A stretch of DNA of 64,000 nt from an uncultured Mycoplasmatota bacterium (GCA_900544605.1 UQVP01000003.1:6075-70074); one strand, 5' to 3'. Positions 8,378 through 17,899 are shown, counted from the stretch's first letter. Program-made: numbers and translations. Notes: generated from the sequence alone by a model not told the origin.

Positions 8378-9016
8378 TTATAAACGTTTTACATAATGTA
8401 TTCCTAATTTTTTATATAGTGTAGTTGATTTAGGTAAACCAAATAATTTAGTAAATATTAAGTTATAAAATTCATCTATAAGCGTTATTGAACATAGTGT
8501 AAAACTCATTATTAAAAATGTTTTTTTATTCATATGTTTCGCTAGATAGAAACAAAGTGGTACTACAGCATATATAAGAAATAAACTTGAAAGGCCAAAA
8601 AATAAGACACTTCTAAAGCAAATGAATCCTCCTATGTTACAAAAATTTAATATTTCAACATTATAATCCCAATACCTAGTCCCATCTAATAGTAAATAAA
8701 TGCCTAAACCGGATATATATTCTAACAATCCACATGCAACTGCACTTATTAAGAATACTTTAAGTGGTTTTTCACGATATTTATATGTTAAAAAATATAC
8801 TATCATGGCACCCGTTGCGTAAATATTTATCCAAGGTAAGAAGTTACCTCCACGCCAATAAAGTTGTTTCATACCACCATCAAAGAAGTAAAATATAACT
8901 TCATAAAAAAAGCCAAATGTACCTGCTATTACAATAATTAAACAAAATATACCGAGTAAAGTCATTTTATCAAATGAATGATCTTCTTTTAAATATTTAC
9001 TATACATTTCTTTCAT
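8378..9016 (-). CDS. integral membrane protein, putative ABC-transporter type IV (PF06541-like)
   Basis: 212 residues with about six transmembrane segments. The GRxWDYN-like stretch (TRYWDYNVEILNFCNIGGFICFRS) and the late position of the gene in an operon match the CmpB/PF06541 family of putative permeases of unknown function. The ATG at 9016 is preferred because it has GTGGAG upstream, and the earlier ATG at 9046 lies at or before the predicted transcription start from the TATAAT box at 9050. Followed 10 bases later by mtnN. Confidence 0.7.
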   Translation of the reverse strand: MKEMYSKYLKEDHSFDKMTLLGIFCLIIVIAGTFGFFYEVIFYFFDGGMKQLYWRGGNFLPWINIYATGAMIVYFLTYKYREKPLKVFLISAVACGLLEYISGLGIYLLLDGTRYWDYNVEILNFCNIGGFICFRSVLFFGLSSLFLIYAVVPLCFYLAKHMNKKTFLIMSFTLCSITLIDEFYNLIFTKLFGLPKSTTLYKKLGIHYVKRL

Positions 9017-9055
9017 ACTACCAAACTCCACACTTCTACAATACATTCATTATAT

Positions 9056-9078
9056 CAAAAAGGCAGACTTTTGTCTGC
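9056..9078 (-). terminator. terminator of the XRE regulator gene
   Basis: GCAGAC / GTCTGC stem with a 4-base loop followed by CTTTTTG on the minus strand, directly before the next promoter. Confidence 0.8.
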
Positions 9079-9082
9079 ACTT

Positions 9083-9688
9083 TTATCCTAATACTTTTTT
9101 ATTCCAACTTCTTTTATTACATTTAGGGCATTTCAAATATCTTGTTGTTCCATAGTGTATAGCAAAGTAAACAGATGAATATTTAGGTACATACTTGTGA
9201 TGACACTTTTTACACTCATAATAGCCTGTTTCTGTTTCTATTTTTAAAGCAAATGAAACGCCTACAATTAAAATTAAGAATGATAAAATAAACAACATAG
9301 TTTTTACTATTACATTCATTTCTATAAATGATGCTACAAATATAAGAACAATAAAAGTTATGCTTGACATAAAGCCAATAACCATTTCATACATCATCAT
9401 CTTTTTATTTTGTGCTTCTCTTTCTTTTGCCATTGCTAATAAATTAGCTTCTGATTTTTCATTATAATCTTTTTTATCCACTATCTCACCACTAAATAGA
9501 TCATTAATAGAAATATTAAATATTTTGCATAATTCAGGAATAGTACCAATGTCAGGCATACATACACCAGTTTCCCATTTAGAAATTGCTCGATCAGTAA
9601 GATTTAATTTTTCTGCAAGTTCATATTGCGTTAGTTTATTTTCCTTCCTTAATTTGTTTATGAATTTTCCTATTTTAATTTGATCCAT
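9083..9688 (-). CDS. XRE-family regulator with transmembrane helices and zinc ribbon
   Basis: 201 residues: an N-terminal helix-turn-helix (residues 5-60, LTQYELAEKLNLTDRAISKWE), two transmembrane helices (about 100-150), and a C-terminal four-Cys ribbon (CKKCHHKY and CPKCNKRSW). Such HTH-membrane proteins are probably membrane-tethered transcription factors sensing an envelope or metal signal; this is inference. An inverted repeat sits just upstream of its predicted promoter and suggests autoregulation. Its start follows GGAGAAAC. Confidence 0.85.
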   Translation of the reverse strand: MDQIKIGKFINKLRKENKLTQYELAEKLNLTDRAISKWETGVCMPDIGTIPELCKIFNISINDLFSGEIVDKKDYNEKSEANLLAMAKEREAQNKKMMMYEMVIGFMSSITFIVLIFVASFIEMNVIVKTMLFILSFLILIVGVSFALKIETETGYYECKKCHHKYVPKYSSVYFAIHYGTTRYLKCPKCNKRSWNKKVLG

Positions 9689-9740
9689 ATAGTTTCTCCT
9701 TTCTTAATTTAATATACAATAAATTACATTAAATTAACAC

Positions 9741-9797
9741 GAACTAAAGGTTGAATTTAGTTCTTAATATGTAGTCAGAATTTATCTTTATTAGTTC
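9741..9797. promoter_or_regulatory. operator-like inverted repeat upstream of the XRE regulator
   Basis: GAACTAAA (9741-9748) and TTTAGTTC (9756-9763) form a perfect 8-bp inverted repeat; a third half-site TTAGTTC lies at 9791-9797. The position, upstream of the regulator's start, fits an autoregulatory site. The rest of 9689-9914 is plain AT-rich DNA. Confidence 0.55.
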
Positions 9798-9914
9798 TTA
9801 TTTTCTATTTTTTAAATTATAAATTTTATATTTGATTTAACATTTCATTTATATATATTTTCTATTTATCACATTACAAATACTACACTATTTTACTAAT
9901 TACATACAATTTTA

Positions 9915-10754
9915 TTATATCATACAGTTTATTCTTTTCTTTAATTCTTTTATATATAATTCTTCATTAATTTTATAAATATAGCTATATTTCTTACCAA
10001 TATCTTTTATTGACATTCCGCTTATATAAACTTCTTTTTTATCTAATATTATATATCTATCATGAAATGGGTTATTGCATATGAATACGACATTCTTGTA
10101 TTGACTAGTATATTTTTTTATTAATATTTCGTCTAAATTTTTAGATAATATAATTATTTTTCTATCAATATTTCTTAAAATATCAAACAATTCTTTATTA
10201 GCATAGTTATCCACAATAATTATATCTTCTTTTGCTTGATTTAATATATCAATAAAAATTGAATATGCATCATATATTTTTCCTTCATATATAATAGAAT
10301 TTTGACGAGAAGACATTTTGTCAAATGAGTTTTCCAATTTTAGTATTCTTTCTTCATGATTAAGAAGTATGTTACTTTTATTCTCATATGATATATATTT
10401 CCTCATATATACAAATGCACGTATTATCTTCACACTCATTTCACTAGCTACATCGGTTTTCAATACAGAAGCAAGCATAGCAACGCCTTCTTCAGTAAAT
10501 ACATGAGGATTAATTCTAGTCATTTTATTTGCGGTTCCAAATTGGAACCACAATTTTTCTGTTTCTTCATTTGTTAATTGAAAATAAAAATCATTTGGAA
10601 ATCTGTTAATGTTCCTTTTTACTGCCTTATTAATATCTTTCGTTCCATTAGCACACTCGTATAATTTTGCTAAATCAGAATCTAACATAACTTGTTTACC
10701 TCTTATTTCGTAAATCATATCTTCTATTCTTTCTTTTTCTATTATTTCATTCAT
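9915..10754 (-). CDS. ORF6N-domain protein with phospholipase-D-like C-terminal domain
   Basis: 279 residues from the ATG at 10754, which has AAGGA upstream; a longer frame lacks an RBS. Residues about 10-95 are an ORF6N/KilA-type DNA-binding domain (IRGKQVMLDSDLAKLYE, NRFPNDFYFQLT, HVFTEEGVAMLASVLKT). The C-terminal half has FHDRYIILDKKEVYISG, a variant of the PLD HxKxxxxD motif with His but Asp-Arg in place of the usual lysine spacing. ORF6N genes are typical of phages and mobile elements, so it is probably accessory. Function unknown; defence or regulation is inference. Confidence 0.8.
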   Translation of the reverse strand: MNEIIEKERIEDMIYEIRGKQVMLDSDLAKLYECANGTKDINKAVKRNINRFPNDFYFQLTNEETEKLWFQFGTANKMTRINPHVFTEEGVAMLASVLKTDVASEMSVKIIRAFVYMRKYISYENKSNILLNHEERILKLENSFDKMSSRQNSIIYEGKIYDAYSIFIDILNQAKEDIIIVDNYANKELFDILRNIDRKIIILSKNLDEILIKKYTSQYKNVVFICNNPFHDRYIILDKKEVYISGMSIKDIGKKYSYIYKINEELYIKELKKRINCMI

Positions 10755-10779
10755 ATTTACTATTCCTTCTTTTATGGAA

Positions 10780-10815
10780 TAAAAAAGATATACTTCTTTT
10801 ATAAAAGTATATCTT
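10780..10815 (-). terminator. terminator-like hairpin in the ORF6N gene leader
   Basis: AAGATATACTT / AAGTATATCTT with a 9-base loop and six T on the minus strand, lying between the promoter and the RBS of the ORF6N gene. It could act as an attenuator. Confidence 0.65.
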
Positions 10816-10844
10816 CGCATGCATATAATCTTCATTGCCAAAAG

Positions 10845-10874
10845 ATTATAAGCCCTAGTCGACCAAATTGTCAT
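10845..10874 (-). promoter_or_regulatory. promoter of the ORF6N gene
   Basis: ATGACA (10869-10874), 18-bp spacer, TATAAT (10845-10850). Confidence 0.65.
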
Positions 10875-10981
10875 ATTAATAATAGGCAACTTAATTAATA
10901 CACTGTTATTATATCAAAAACATATTCAACATACAATAACAAATACTAATATTATAAAAATGCCATATTTATTTAGTTTAA

Positions 10982-12070
10982 CTAATACGATGTTTTTCGT
11001 TTTGATGCAGAAACTTTTTTTCTTACATCTAAAACACTTATATTAATATACATTTGATAATTATCGGTATAAACATTATTTTTTATAAAGTTTACAGCCT
11101 TTTCGTATTCTTTGTCAGTAAAACAAACAATTAGATAAAAAGCATTAGTACACCCACATGTTCTTATATATTCAATCAGTTGATTTTCATATCCTGATTT
11201 CCAATAAGGATTGCTTGCTTTTTTAACTTCTATCAATATTTTTTCATTTTCTACGTTATTTTTATATAATTTAAAGTCGATTTCCCCAGAAGCCACTAAT
11301 GCTTCTCTAGTAATATCTACGCCTTTATTGTAAAAGTAAGCTTCCATTAAATTTTCCAAAATTATTTGAATTTTTGTTTCACTTATTGGTACACCTTTTT
11401 CCCAAAACAACTTAGAAAGACTACCATTTGTAATCGTTTTTTGAATAAAACTTAATAGTTCAGATACTTCTCCTGTTAATGTTATGTTATGACTTTTATA
11501 TTTGTTTTGTATGTCCATTGGTAACATATCAAAATAATAATCTAAATTTATTCCTAAATTTTTGGCTATAATTGGTAAATTATGTTTTCGTTCATTGTAT
11601 AAATAATCTAAAAATTGAAAGTCTAAGTCTGTAAACAAAAAATCTGCATAACAATAAGGATCATAAAAGGAATCTTCTATTTCTTCTAAAGATATATCTT
11701 CTTCTTTTCCATATGCTTCATAATCAGCTTTACTGGCTTCATGAATCATTTTCTTAGTTTCTTCATCAAAAAATATGTCATTAAAGTTTTCTAGATCATC
11801 TTTTAATTCAGCTAGAGAATCCAAATAATTATTTAACATTAATTCATGAAAACATGACATCTCATGTTCAAATACATCACCTGTCCACTCGTATAATTCA
11901 ATCATTGTCTTTTCACATTTCGCATATTGTTCTCTACGTAAATATTTAGGCATAATTTCCTCAATGACATCACCTATATCAATATCAGCTTTACTAAATA
12001 TATCTCTCCATAAAAATCCATGTATTATTTTATTATATACTTCACTATGTTCAGTTGCAAAATATATCAT
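10982..12070 (-). CDS. uncharacterised protein with PD-(D/E)XK nuclease-like C-terminal domain
   Basis: 362 residues. The N-terminal two thirds is acidic and helical with no family I recognise. From about residue 240 the pattern ILENLMEAYF, GEIDFKL, LIEVKKASNPYWKSG then QLIEYI follows the core of PD-(D/E)XK nucleases: Glu in the first helix, Asp in strand 2, ExK in strand 3, and a Gln-Tyr helix. It starts at an ATG with AGAAGGAG, 15 bases after rlmD, so it may ride on that transcript. With the ORF6N gene it forms an accessory pair. A role in DNA defence or repair is inference. Confidence 0.6.
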   Translation of the reverse strand: MIYFATEHSEVYNKIIHGFLWRDIFSKADIDIGDVIEEIMPKYLRREQYAKCEKTMIELYEWTGDVFEHEMSCFHELMLNNYLDSLAELKDDLENFNDIFFDEETKKMIHEASKADYEAYGKEEDISLEEIEDSFYDPYCYADFLFTDLDFQFLDYLYNERKHNLPIIAKNLGINLDYYFDMLPMDIQNKYKSHNITLTGEVSELLSFIQKTITNGSLSKLFWEKGVPISETKIQIILENLMEAYFYNKGVDITREALVASGEIDFKLYKNNVENEKILIEVKKASNPYWKSGYENQLIEYIRTCGCTNAFYLIVCFTDKEYEKAVNFIKNNVYTDNYQMYINISVLDVRKKVSASKRKTSY

Positions 12071-12085
12071 AATATTTAACTCCTT

Positions 12086-13303
12086 CTATTTAAGTTTTAA
12101 AGCACAAACAGATTCCACATGTGCGGTATAAGGGAACATATCTACAGGAGTTAATTCTAATATATCATAATCATTGCTTAATAGTTTTAAATCGCGAGCT
12201 AGAGTCATTAAGTCACAAGATACATAGACAAGTTTTTTTGGTCTAATATTAAGTATTTGAGCGAGTGCTAAAGAATCTAATCCAGCGCGTGGTGGATCTA
12301 CGATGATAATATCAGGTTTATAATTATTTTTATTTAAAATTTTACCAACATCTCCAGCATAAAATTCTATATTATTAATATTATTTAATTTTTTATTTTC
12401 ATTAGCATCTTTTATAGCCTCTTTATTTAGCTCAATACCTATCACCTTTTTTGCTTTTTCGCTTGCGACAATTCCTATTGTACCAGTACCACAATATAAA
12501 TCTAAAACTGTGTCTTCTTTTTTTATATCTGCATAAGCAATTGCTTTATTATATAATTTTTCAGCTTGCAAAGTATTTACTTGAAAGAAAGATGATGGTG
12601 ATATATAAAAGTTTTTATTACATAAATTTTCAATTATCTTACCTTTTCCATATATTAATTCATCATTTATATAGATAGAATCAACTTTGTTTTTTAGTAT
12701 ATCAATAATTTTTTTATTATCTATATAATTGCTTGTTTTAAAAACAACCATGCTTTCTAAAGTATTTTTTGTAGCCCTTATAATCACTTGCTTAACATTA
12801 GTTAAATCAATATTATCTTTAATAGCTTTATAAATATCATTTATTTTGATATCTGATATATAACATTTATCAACAGGTATTAAAGTATTTGTCTTTTCTT
12901 TAAAAAAGCCAATATCATTTTTTACTTGAAAAGTTGTCTTATTACGATAGTATAAATTATTATCACATGCAACAATATTATTTATTTTAATTTTTATACC
13001 TAGATATTTGTTCATTATTTCTTCTACTTTATTTTGCTTATAGTCTAAACTATCTTGATAATTCATATTTAAAAATTGACATCCACCACATTCTTCAAAA
13101 TAAGGACAAACAGGTTTTATTCTTTTATCACTAGCATTAATTATTTCTTTTATAGTACCTTCATAATACTTTTTCTTTTCTAAAACAATATCTACATCTA
13201 TAGTTTCGCGAGGAAGCGCATTAGGAATAAAAATTACCTTATCATTTATTTTTGCAATTCCTCGTCCTTGATGATCTAATTTTGTTACTTCAACTTTATA
13301 CAT
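12086..13303 (-). CDS. rlmD: 23S rRNA (uracil-C5)-methyltransferase RlmD/RlmCD type
   Basis: 405 residues, full length. An N-terminal TRAM domain (1-55) is followed by the [4Fe-4S] Cys cluster (C66, C72, C75 in CPYFEECGGC, and a fourth in VDKCYIS), the SAM-binding DLYCGTGTIG, the IVDPPRAGLD motif, the catalytic Cys in YVSCDLMTLARD and the C-terminal HVESVCAL. It methylates uridines in 23S rRNA. In Bacillota one enzyme often does both RlmC and RlmD sites, so the exact position is uncertain. It faces the germination operon divergently. Confidence 0.93.
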   Translation of the reverse strand: MYKVEVTKLDHQGRGIAKINDKVIFIPNALPRETIDVDIVLEKKKYYEGTIKEIINASDKRIKPVCPYFEECGGCQFLNMNYQDSLDYKQNKVEEIMNKYLGIKIKINNIVACDNNLYYRNKTTFQVKNDIGFFKEKTNTLIPVDKCYISDIKINDIYKAIKDNIDLTNVKQVIIRATKNTLESMVVFKTSNYIDNKKIIDILKNKVDSIYINDELIYGKGKIIENLCNKNFYISPSSFFQVNTLQAEKLYNKAIAYADIKKEDTVLDLYCGTGTIGIVASEKAKKVIGIELNKEAIKDANENKKLNNINNIEFYAGDVGKILNKNNYKPDIIIVDPPRAGLDSLALAQILNIRPKKLVYVSCDLMTLARDLKLLSNDYDILELTPVDMFPYTAHVESVCALKLK

Positions 13304-13329
13304 AAAATCACATCCAATTTAATTATAAC

Positions 13330-13358
13330 ACATATTTTATCTAAATTTTTCCATAATA
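13330..13358 (+). promoter_or_regulatory. possible sigma-G-type promoter of the germination operon
   Basis: ACATA (13330-13334) and CATAATA (13352-13358) with a 17-bp spacer resemble the sigma-F/G consensus (GNATR, CATNNTA), with one mismatch in the -35. Germinant receptor operons are forespore-expressed in known spore formers. Confidence 0.45.
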
Positions 13359-13380
13359 ACATTAGCAAAGTAGGTGAATT

Positions 13381-14862
13381 ATGAAAAAAATTGATAAAAA
13401 TATTAATGAAGTATTTGATTATATAAAAACTATAAATGGTAATAGCTGTGATATTACAACAAGAACTATAAAAATTGGAACTAAAAAGGTTGGCTACATC
13501 TTTTTAGAAAGTGTTAGTAGCGATGACAAAATCAGTGATTTTCTAGTAAAAAGCTTAACTTTTGATATAAAAAAATCTAAATTTAATTTATTTGAAAAAA
13601 TATTTTCCGAATTAGAAAATACAATAAGTAACAGTAAATTAAGCACTATAAATACATATGAGGATTTATTTTATTATTTAGCTTCTGGATTTACAGCTAT
13701 TTTGGTAGATGGCTATAGTGATTGTATTGTCGTTGAAACAAAAAACAAATTAGATAGAGGCGTTGTTGAGGCAACTACAGAAGCTATTGTTAGAGGACCA
13801 AAAGATAGTTTTACAGAAAACTATAGTACTAACATTGGATTAGTACGAAAAAGAATTAAAGATCCTAATTTATGGTTTACGGAAATTAAGGTTGGCAAAA
13901 GAACTAAAACAAAGGTTTCTTTAGCATATCTAAATGACGTTGTTGACAAGAAAAAAATAGATTTAATTCTTAACAAATTAAAAAAAATAGATATTGATGG
14001 AATTTTGGATAGCGGTTATCTAAGAGAATTTTTAACAAATAGTAACTTTGGTGATTTTCCTAAAGTAATTAGTTCAGAAAGACCAGATTTAGCTTGTTCA
14101 TCTATTTTGGATGGGAAAATTGTTATTATGGTGGAAAACTCCCCTTTTGTTTTAATAATACCTGGATTATTCGTAGATTTTTTTCACTCTGCTGAAGATA
14201 ACTATCAATTACCTTTAAACGTATCAATAACCAGATTATTACGATTTGTAGGTTTTTTTATAACTATCCTAACACCTGCAATATATATTGCTTTAACAAC
14301 ATTTGATATTAAATTAATACCTAGTAAACTTTTAATTTCGCTCGCCACACAAAGACAAGGTGTGCCCTTTCCTACTACTATTGAAGTATTAATTCTTTTA
14401 ACTGCTTTTGAAATTTTAAGAGAATGTGATTTACGCATGCCAAAGCAAATGGGGGCATCAGTAAGTATTGTAGGTGCTTTAATTTTAGGAGACGCGGCTG
14501 TTGCAGCAGGTATTGTTTCTCCTATTGCTGTTATTATTGTAGCACTTACCTCAATTGGTGGGCTGTTATTCAGTGATATAGATGTTATTAATTCAATTAG
14601 ATTATGGAGAATTATTTTTATAATTGCAGCTACTACACTGGGACTAATTGGAGTTGTAGCAGCAGGTATTGTTTTAATAACTAGACTAGCCTCTATAGAT
14701 GTTCTAGGCATCTCTTATTTATCTCCGTTTAGTCCTTTAAATAAAGAAGGATTAAAATATGGAATTTTTAAATTTCCTAGTACTTTATTAAAAAAGAGAC
14801 CTCTTTATCTAGAACCAAAAAATGAAATAAGATTAGGAGATAATAATAATGAAAAAAATTAA
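13381..14862 (+). CDS. gerKA: spore germination receptor A subunit (GerKA/GerAA family)
   Basis: 493 residues. A cytoplasmic N-terminal domain (1 to about 240) carries the family block VEATTEAIVRGPKDSFTEN, followed by the membrane domain from about 255 with PGLFVDFFHSAEDNY, QRQGVPFPTTIEVL, MPKQMGASVSIVGALILGDAAV and a Pro-rich C-terminal end. It forms the core of the inner-membrane germinant receptor that senses nutrients in the dormant spore. RBS AGGTG. The A-C-B gene order matches the gerK operon of B. subtilis. Overlaps gerKC by 14 bases. Confidence 0.93.
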   Translation: MKKIDKNINEVFDYIKTINGNSCDITTRTIKIGTKKVGYIFLESVSSDDKISDFLVKSLTFDIKKSKFNLFEKIFSELENTISNSKLSTINTYEDLFYYLASGFTAILVDGYSDCIVVETKNKLDRGVVEATTEAIVRGPKDSFTENYSTNIGLVRKRIKDPNLWFTEIKVGKRTKTKVSLAYLNDVVDKKKIDLILNKLKKIDIDGILDSGYLREFLTNSNFGDFPKVISSERPDLACSSILDGKIVIMVENSPFVLIIPGLFVDFFHSAEDNYQLPLNVSITRLLRFVGFFITILTPAIYIALTTFDIKLIPSKLLISLATQRQGVPFPTTIEVLILLTAFEILRECDLRMPKQMGASVSIVGALILGDAAVAAGIVSPIAVIIVALTSIGGLLFSDIDVINSIRLWRIIFIIAATTLGLIGVVAAGIVLITRLASIDVLGISYLSPFSPLNKEGLKYGIFKFPSTLLKKRPLYLEPKNEIRLGDNNNEKN

Positions 14863-16036
14863 AATGTTTTTATTTTTGTTTATAACGCTCCTATTAACAG
14901 GATGTGGTAATTATCGTGAACTTAACGATCTTGCTATAACAACCGGAATAGCTTTTGATATTAAAGATGACCAATATATCGTTAGCTATATGATTGCTAA
15001 TTCTAATAAAGCAGAAACAGATTCAAAAAGTTCTGAAACTAAAATAACTGTTTACGAAGGAATAGGAAATACAATTAGTTCTGCTTATATGGATTTGAAT
15101 AGTAAAAATCCTAAAATACCGTATATAAGTCACTTAGAAGTAGTAATAATTTCTGAAGATTTAGCAAAAAAAGGAATGTTAGAAGCTTTAGATTTCTTGA
15201 TGAGAAATCCCGAATCAAGGAAAGAATTTTATATTGTTTTAAGCAAAAATGTTGAAGCTGGTACTTTATTAAAGACACTAGCACCACTTGAATCATTTCC
15301 TTCACAAAACATTGCCGAAATCATCAAATCAAATAAAGATGATCAATCAACTATTGTTATGCAAAAATATAGTGATGTTATAACTGATTTAATTGACGAA
15401 GGCGTAGAACCAATCATAAACGGAATTGAACTGGAAGGTAACAAAGACGAAGGTCAAAACCAAGAATCGTTAGAAAAAGCTACACCAAGCGCAACTATGA
15501 AAATTGATACAATAGGAATATTTAAAAAAGACAAATTACTTGGTTGGGCAAATCATGATGAAACAGTAGGAATAAATATTATTAACAACAGTGCTGGATT
15601 TGTACTGCTTGAAACAAAATGTGATGATAAATATATGACTAGCACATTAAAAGATATAAAAACAGAACCTATAATTACATTTGAAAATAATATTCCTAAA
15701 ATTAAATTAAAAATTAAAGCCGATGGCGCTATACTTGAAATGCAATGTAAACGTAATCTAGAAGAAAAAGAAGTAATGAAAGAATTAGAAAAAGAATTTA
15801 ACGACAGACTAAAAAATATAATTTATGATACTATTAATTTAGTTCAACATGAATATAAATCTGATATATTCGGGTTCGGAAATTATATATATAAAAATAA
15901 TTTAAAAAAGTGGAATATGATAAAAAATAAATGGGACGATGAAATATTTTCTAGTATAACATTTGATGTAGATGTCAATATTAGTTTAAACAATAAAGGT
16001 TCACTAGAACAATCTCTAAAAGAGGTGGTAAAATGA
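14849..16036 (+). CDS. gerKC: Ger(x)C family spore germination lipoprotein (GerKC)
   Basis: 395 residues with a lipoprotein signal (lipobox LLTGC) followed by GNYRELNDLAITTGIAFD, the conserved N-terminus of GerAC-type proteins. The C-terminal domain shows the usual LEKEFNDRLKNIIYDTINLVQHEYKSDIFGFG region. The protein is the extracytoplasmic C subunit of the receptor, lipid-anchored to the outer face of the spore inner membrane. RBS TTAGGAG within the end of gerKA. The stop TGA overlaps the gerKB start as ATGA. Confidence 0.93.
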   Translation: MKKIKMFLFLFITLLLTGCGNYRELNDLAITTGIAFDIKDDQYIVSYMIANSNKAETDSKSSETKITVYEGIGNTISSAYMDLNSKNPKIPYISHLEVVIISEDLAKKGMLEALDFLMRNPESRKEFYIVLSKNVEAGTLLKTLAPLESFPSQNIAEIIKSNKDDQSTIVMQKYSDVITDLIDEGVEPIINGIELEGNKDEGQNQESLEKATPSATMKIDTIGIFKKDKLLGWANHDETVGINIINNSAGFVLLETKCDDKYMTSTLKDIKTEPIITFENNIPKIKLKIKADGAILEMQCKRNLEEKEVMKELEKEFNDRLKNIIYDTINLVQHEYKSDIFGFGNYIYKNNLKKWNMIKNKWDDEIFSSITFDVDVNISLNNKGSLEQSLKEVVK

Positions 16037-17124
16037 ATAAAAAAATAACCGTATTAGAAATGTGTAGTCTTACTTGGCAATTGATGTTATCTTCAGGTAT
16101 AGGAATTGCTGCTTATGTTGCATTTTTTAGTGTCAAACAGGACGCTTGGATATCTATTATCGTATCTGGTATTATTGGATTAGTTCCTTTGTCAATTTAT
16201 CTTTATTTAATGAATTATAAAAAGGAGTTAAATTTCTTTTCCTTAAATGAATATTTATTTGGAAAAACATTAGGAAAAATAATTAACACTATCATTGTAC
16301 TCGTTGTGGCTTTATGTGTTATAATCTATTTTTTCAATCTAACAAATTTTATCAGTTCACAATATTTAAATAGAACTAACAATATCCTTATAATTGTAGT
16401 TTTACTAGTACCTGTTGTATATCTTCTACTACAAGATTTAAAAGTTATAGGACGAACGACATTCATATTATTTCTTTTTTCACTTGTGCTTTTATTCTTC
16501 TCTATAGTTGGATTATTAGGGCAAATAGATTTAAATAATATTAAACCTATTATGGAAAATAATTTTAGTAACATTTTTATTACTGCTAGCAAGTTAATTT
16601 GTTATATGGTATTTCAATTGATATTGTTGTTAAGCATTCCAAAAAACGAAATTTCAAATAATAAAAATTTTAATAAATCAATATTAAAAACCTATATTTT
16701 TGTTTATATAATTATGACAATACTATTTTTTATCATAATAAGTGTATTAGGAAGCAATTTAGCGTTAATATATCAATATCCAGAATTTCATGTATTAAAA
16801 AGAATATCCATTGGTGGTTTTATAGAAAGAGTTGAAAGTACATTATCATTACGTTGGATATTTTACATGTTTACTATTGTTGTTTTTGGTTTATACTTTA
16901 TAAAAAATTATATAAGTGTTACCTTTAATATTCAAAATGAAACAAAAATAAAAATTATAATGTCTTTTATATCTTTAATAATTTTAATGTTTTCTAACTG
17001 GATATTCAAAAATAATACTGAAGGCAATTATGTACTTTTGAATGAGTTACCAATTATACTTTATTTAACTATATTTTTAACCATTATTGCTATGTTAATT
17101 AAAGCAAAAACCAAGAAAAATTGA
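16033..17124 (+). CDS. gerKB: spore germination permease (GerKB/GerAB family)
   Basis: 363 residues with about ten transmembrane helices, of the GerAB branch of the APC superfamily. The N-terminus ITVLEMCSLTWQLMLSSGIG matches the family's first helix region. In known receptors the B subunit binds the germinant. Translationally coupled to gerKC through ATGA. It ends the operon at a strong bidirectional terminator. Confidence 0.92.
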   Translation: MNKKITVLEMCSLTWQLMLSSGIGIAAYVAFFSVKQDAWISIIVSGIIGLVPLSIYLYLMNYKKELNFFSLNEYLFGKTLGKIINTIIVLVVALCVIIYFFNLTNFISSQYLNRTNNILIIVVLLVPVVYLLLQDLKVIGRTTFILFLFSLVLLFFSIVGLLGQIDLNNIKPIMENNFSNIFITASKLICYMVFQLILLLSIPKNEISNNKNFNKSILKTYIFVYIIMTILFFIIISVLGSNLALIYQYPEFHVLKRISIGGFIERVESTLSLRWIFYMFTIVVFGLYFIKNYISVTFNIQNETKIKIIMSFISLIILMFSNWIFKNNTEGNYVLLNELPIILYLTIFLTIIAMLIKAKTKKN

Positions 17125-17138
17125 TATTCTTGGTTTTT
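17106..17138. terminator. bidirectional terminator between gerKB and the tail-anchored protein gene
   Basis: AAAAACCAAGAA / TTCTTGGTTTTT with a 9-base loop; T-tracts on both strands. Confidence 0.85.
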
Positions 17139-17140
17139 GT

Positions 17141-17899
17141 TTATTTTATATTGTGAAGTAAGAAAAGGACACCAGTAATGACAATAACAAGAGATATAAA
17201 TACTAAAATTGAAATTAAAATATTATTTTTTTTCAAAGATGTTTTTATATCGCTTAACTCTTCAAAGTCCTTGTTACCAAAACTCATACTTGAAGTAAAA
17301 AATGATTTATCTAAATCTGCAGTATTATCATCAGTATTTGTATTTTTTATAAATTCATCAACAGGTTTTATATTCATCTGCGTTTTACCATCCGATTTTA
17401 AATCTTCTAACATATCTAAGCTTAAATCTTTATCACCCATTTTATTTAGAACACTTGTATTTGTTATTGTGTTTATTAAGTCTTTTAGAGATTTATCATC
17501 TTCTTCATTAATATCTTTTATATTAATATCCTTTAAAATATTATACTGTGTATTTCTTAATGATCTATTTTTATTATCATCATTATATTCATCTTTAGCT
17601 TTACTTAACGCTATCTTAATATCGTAATCTTTTTCAGGCTCATTACGTTCTTCATAGCTTCTTTGTGGATAACGTGTTTCTTTTAATTTTAAATTATCTT
17701 CTTTTATTTCTTGATGTTCTTCTAACATTTTTTTTATTTTCTCTAAATCTATTTCACTTCCCTTTTCAATTGTTGTGACACTTTCAACATTCGAATAAGG
17801 AACATTGTCGTATAGTTTGTCATATAAGCTATTATTTCTTGATGTTCTACTATTACGGTTTTGATTATTACTGTAATATTTTTCCATTCTACTAGGCAT
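17141..17899 (-). CDS. hypothetical tail-anchored, mostly disordered protein
   Basis: 252 residues. The ATG at 17899 is chosen because GAGG lies 8 bases upstream. The protein is rich in Asn, Asp, Lys and Glu with no evident fold until a single C-terminal transmembrane helix (about 228-250) ending in HNIK, so the bulk faces the cytoplasm. A short coiled-coil-like stretch occurs at EIDLEKIKKMLEEHQEIKED. No family recognised. The setting between germination genes and a ferredoxin gives no firm clue. Confidence 0.6.
   Translation of the reverse strand: MPSRMEKYYSNNQNRNSRTSRNNSLYDKLYDNVPYSNVESVTTIEKGSEIDLEKIKKMLEEHQEIKEDNLKLKETRYPQRSYEERNEPEKDYDIKIALSKAKDEYNDDNKNRSLRNTQYNILKDINIKDINEEDDKSLKDLINTITNTSVLNKMGDKDLSLDMLEDLKSDGKTQMNIKPVDEFIKNTNTDDNTADLDKSFFTSSMSFGNKDFEELSDIKTSLKKNNILISILVFISLVIVITGVLFLLHNIK

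Noticed and set aside
14205..14711. 168-codon minus-strand frame inside gerKA
   Set aside because: It is antisense to the conserved membrane domain of GerKA, has no RBS, and its Ile/Thr/Ser-rich product is what the reverse complement of a membrane-protein gene gives.
15300..16036. Possible UGA-as-Trp code, given the very AT-rich sequence
   Set aside because: gerKC ends with TGA overlapping the gerKB start, and Trp codons in core genes are TGG, so the standard bacterial code applies.
17178..17627. 149-codon plus-strand frame opposite the tail-anchored protein gene
   Set aside because: Antisense to a gene with a good RBS and start; its composition (Phe/Leu/Ser) reflects the reverse of Asn/Asp/Lys codons.
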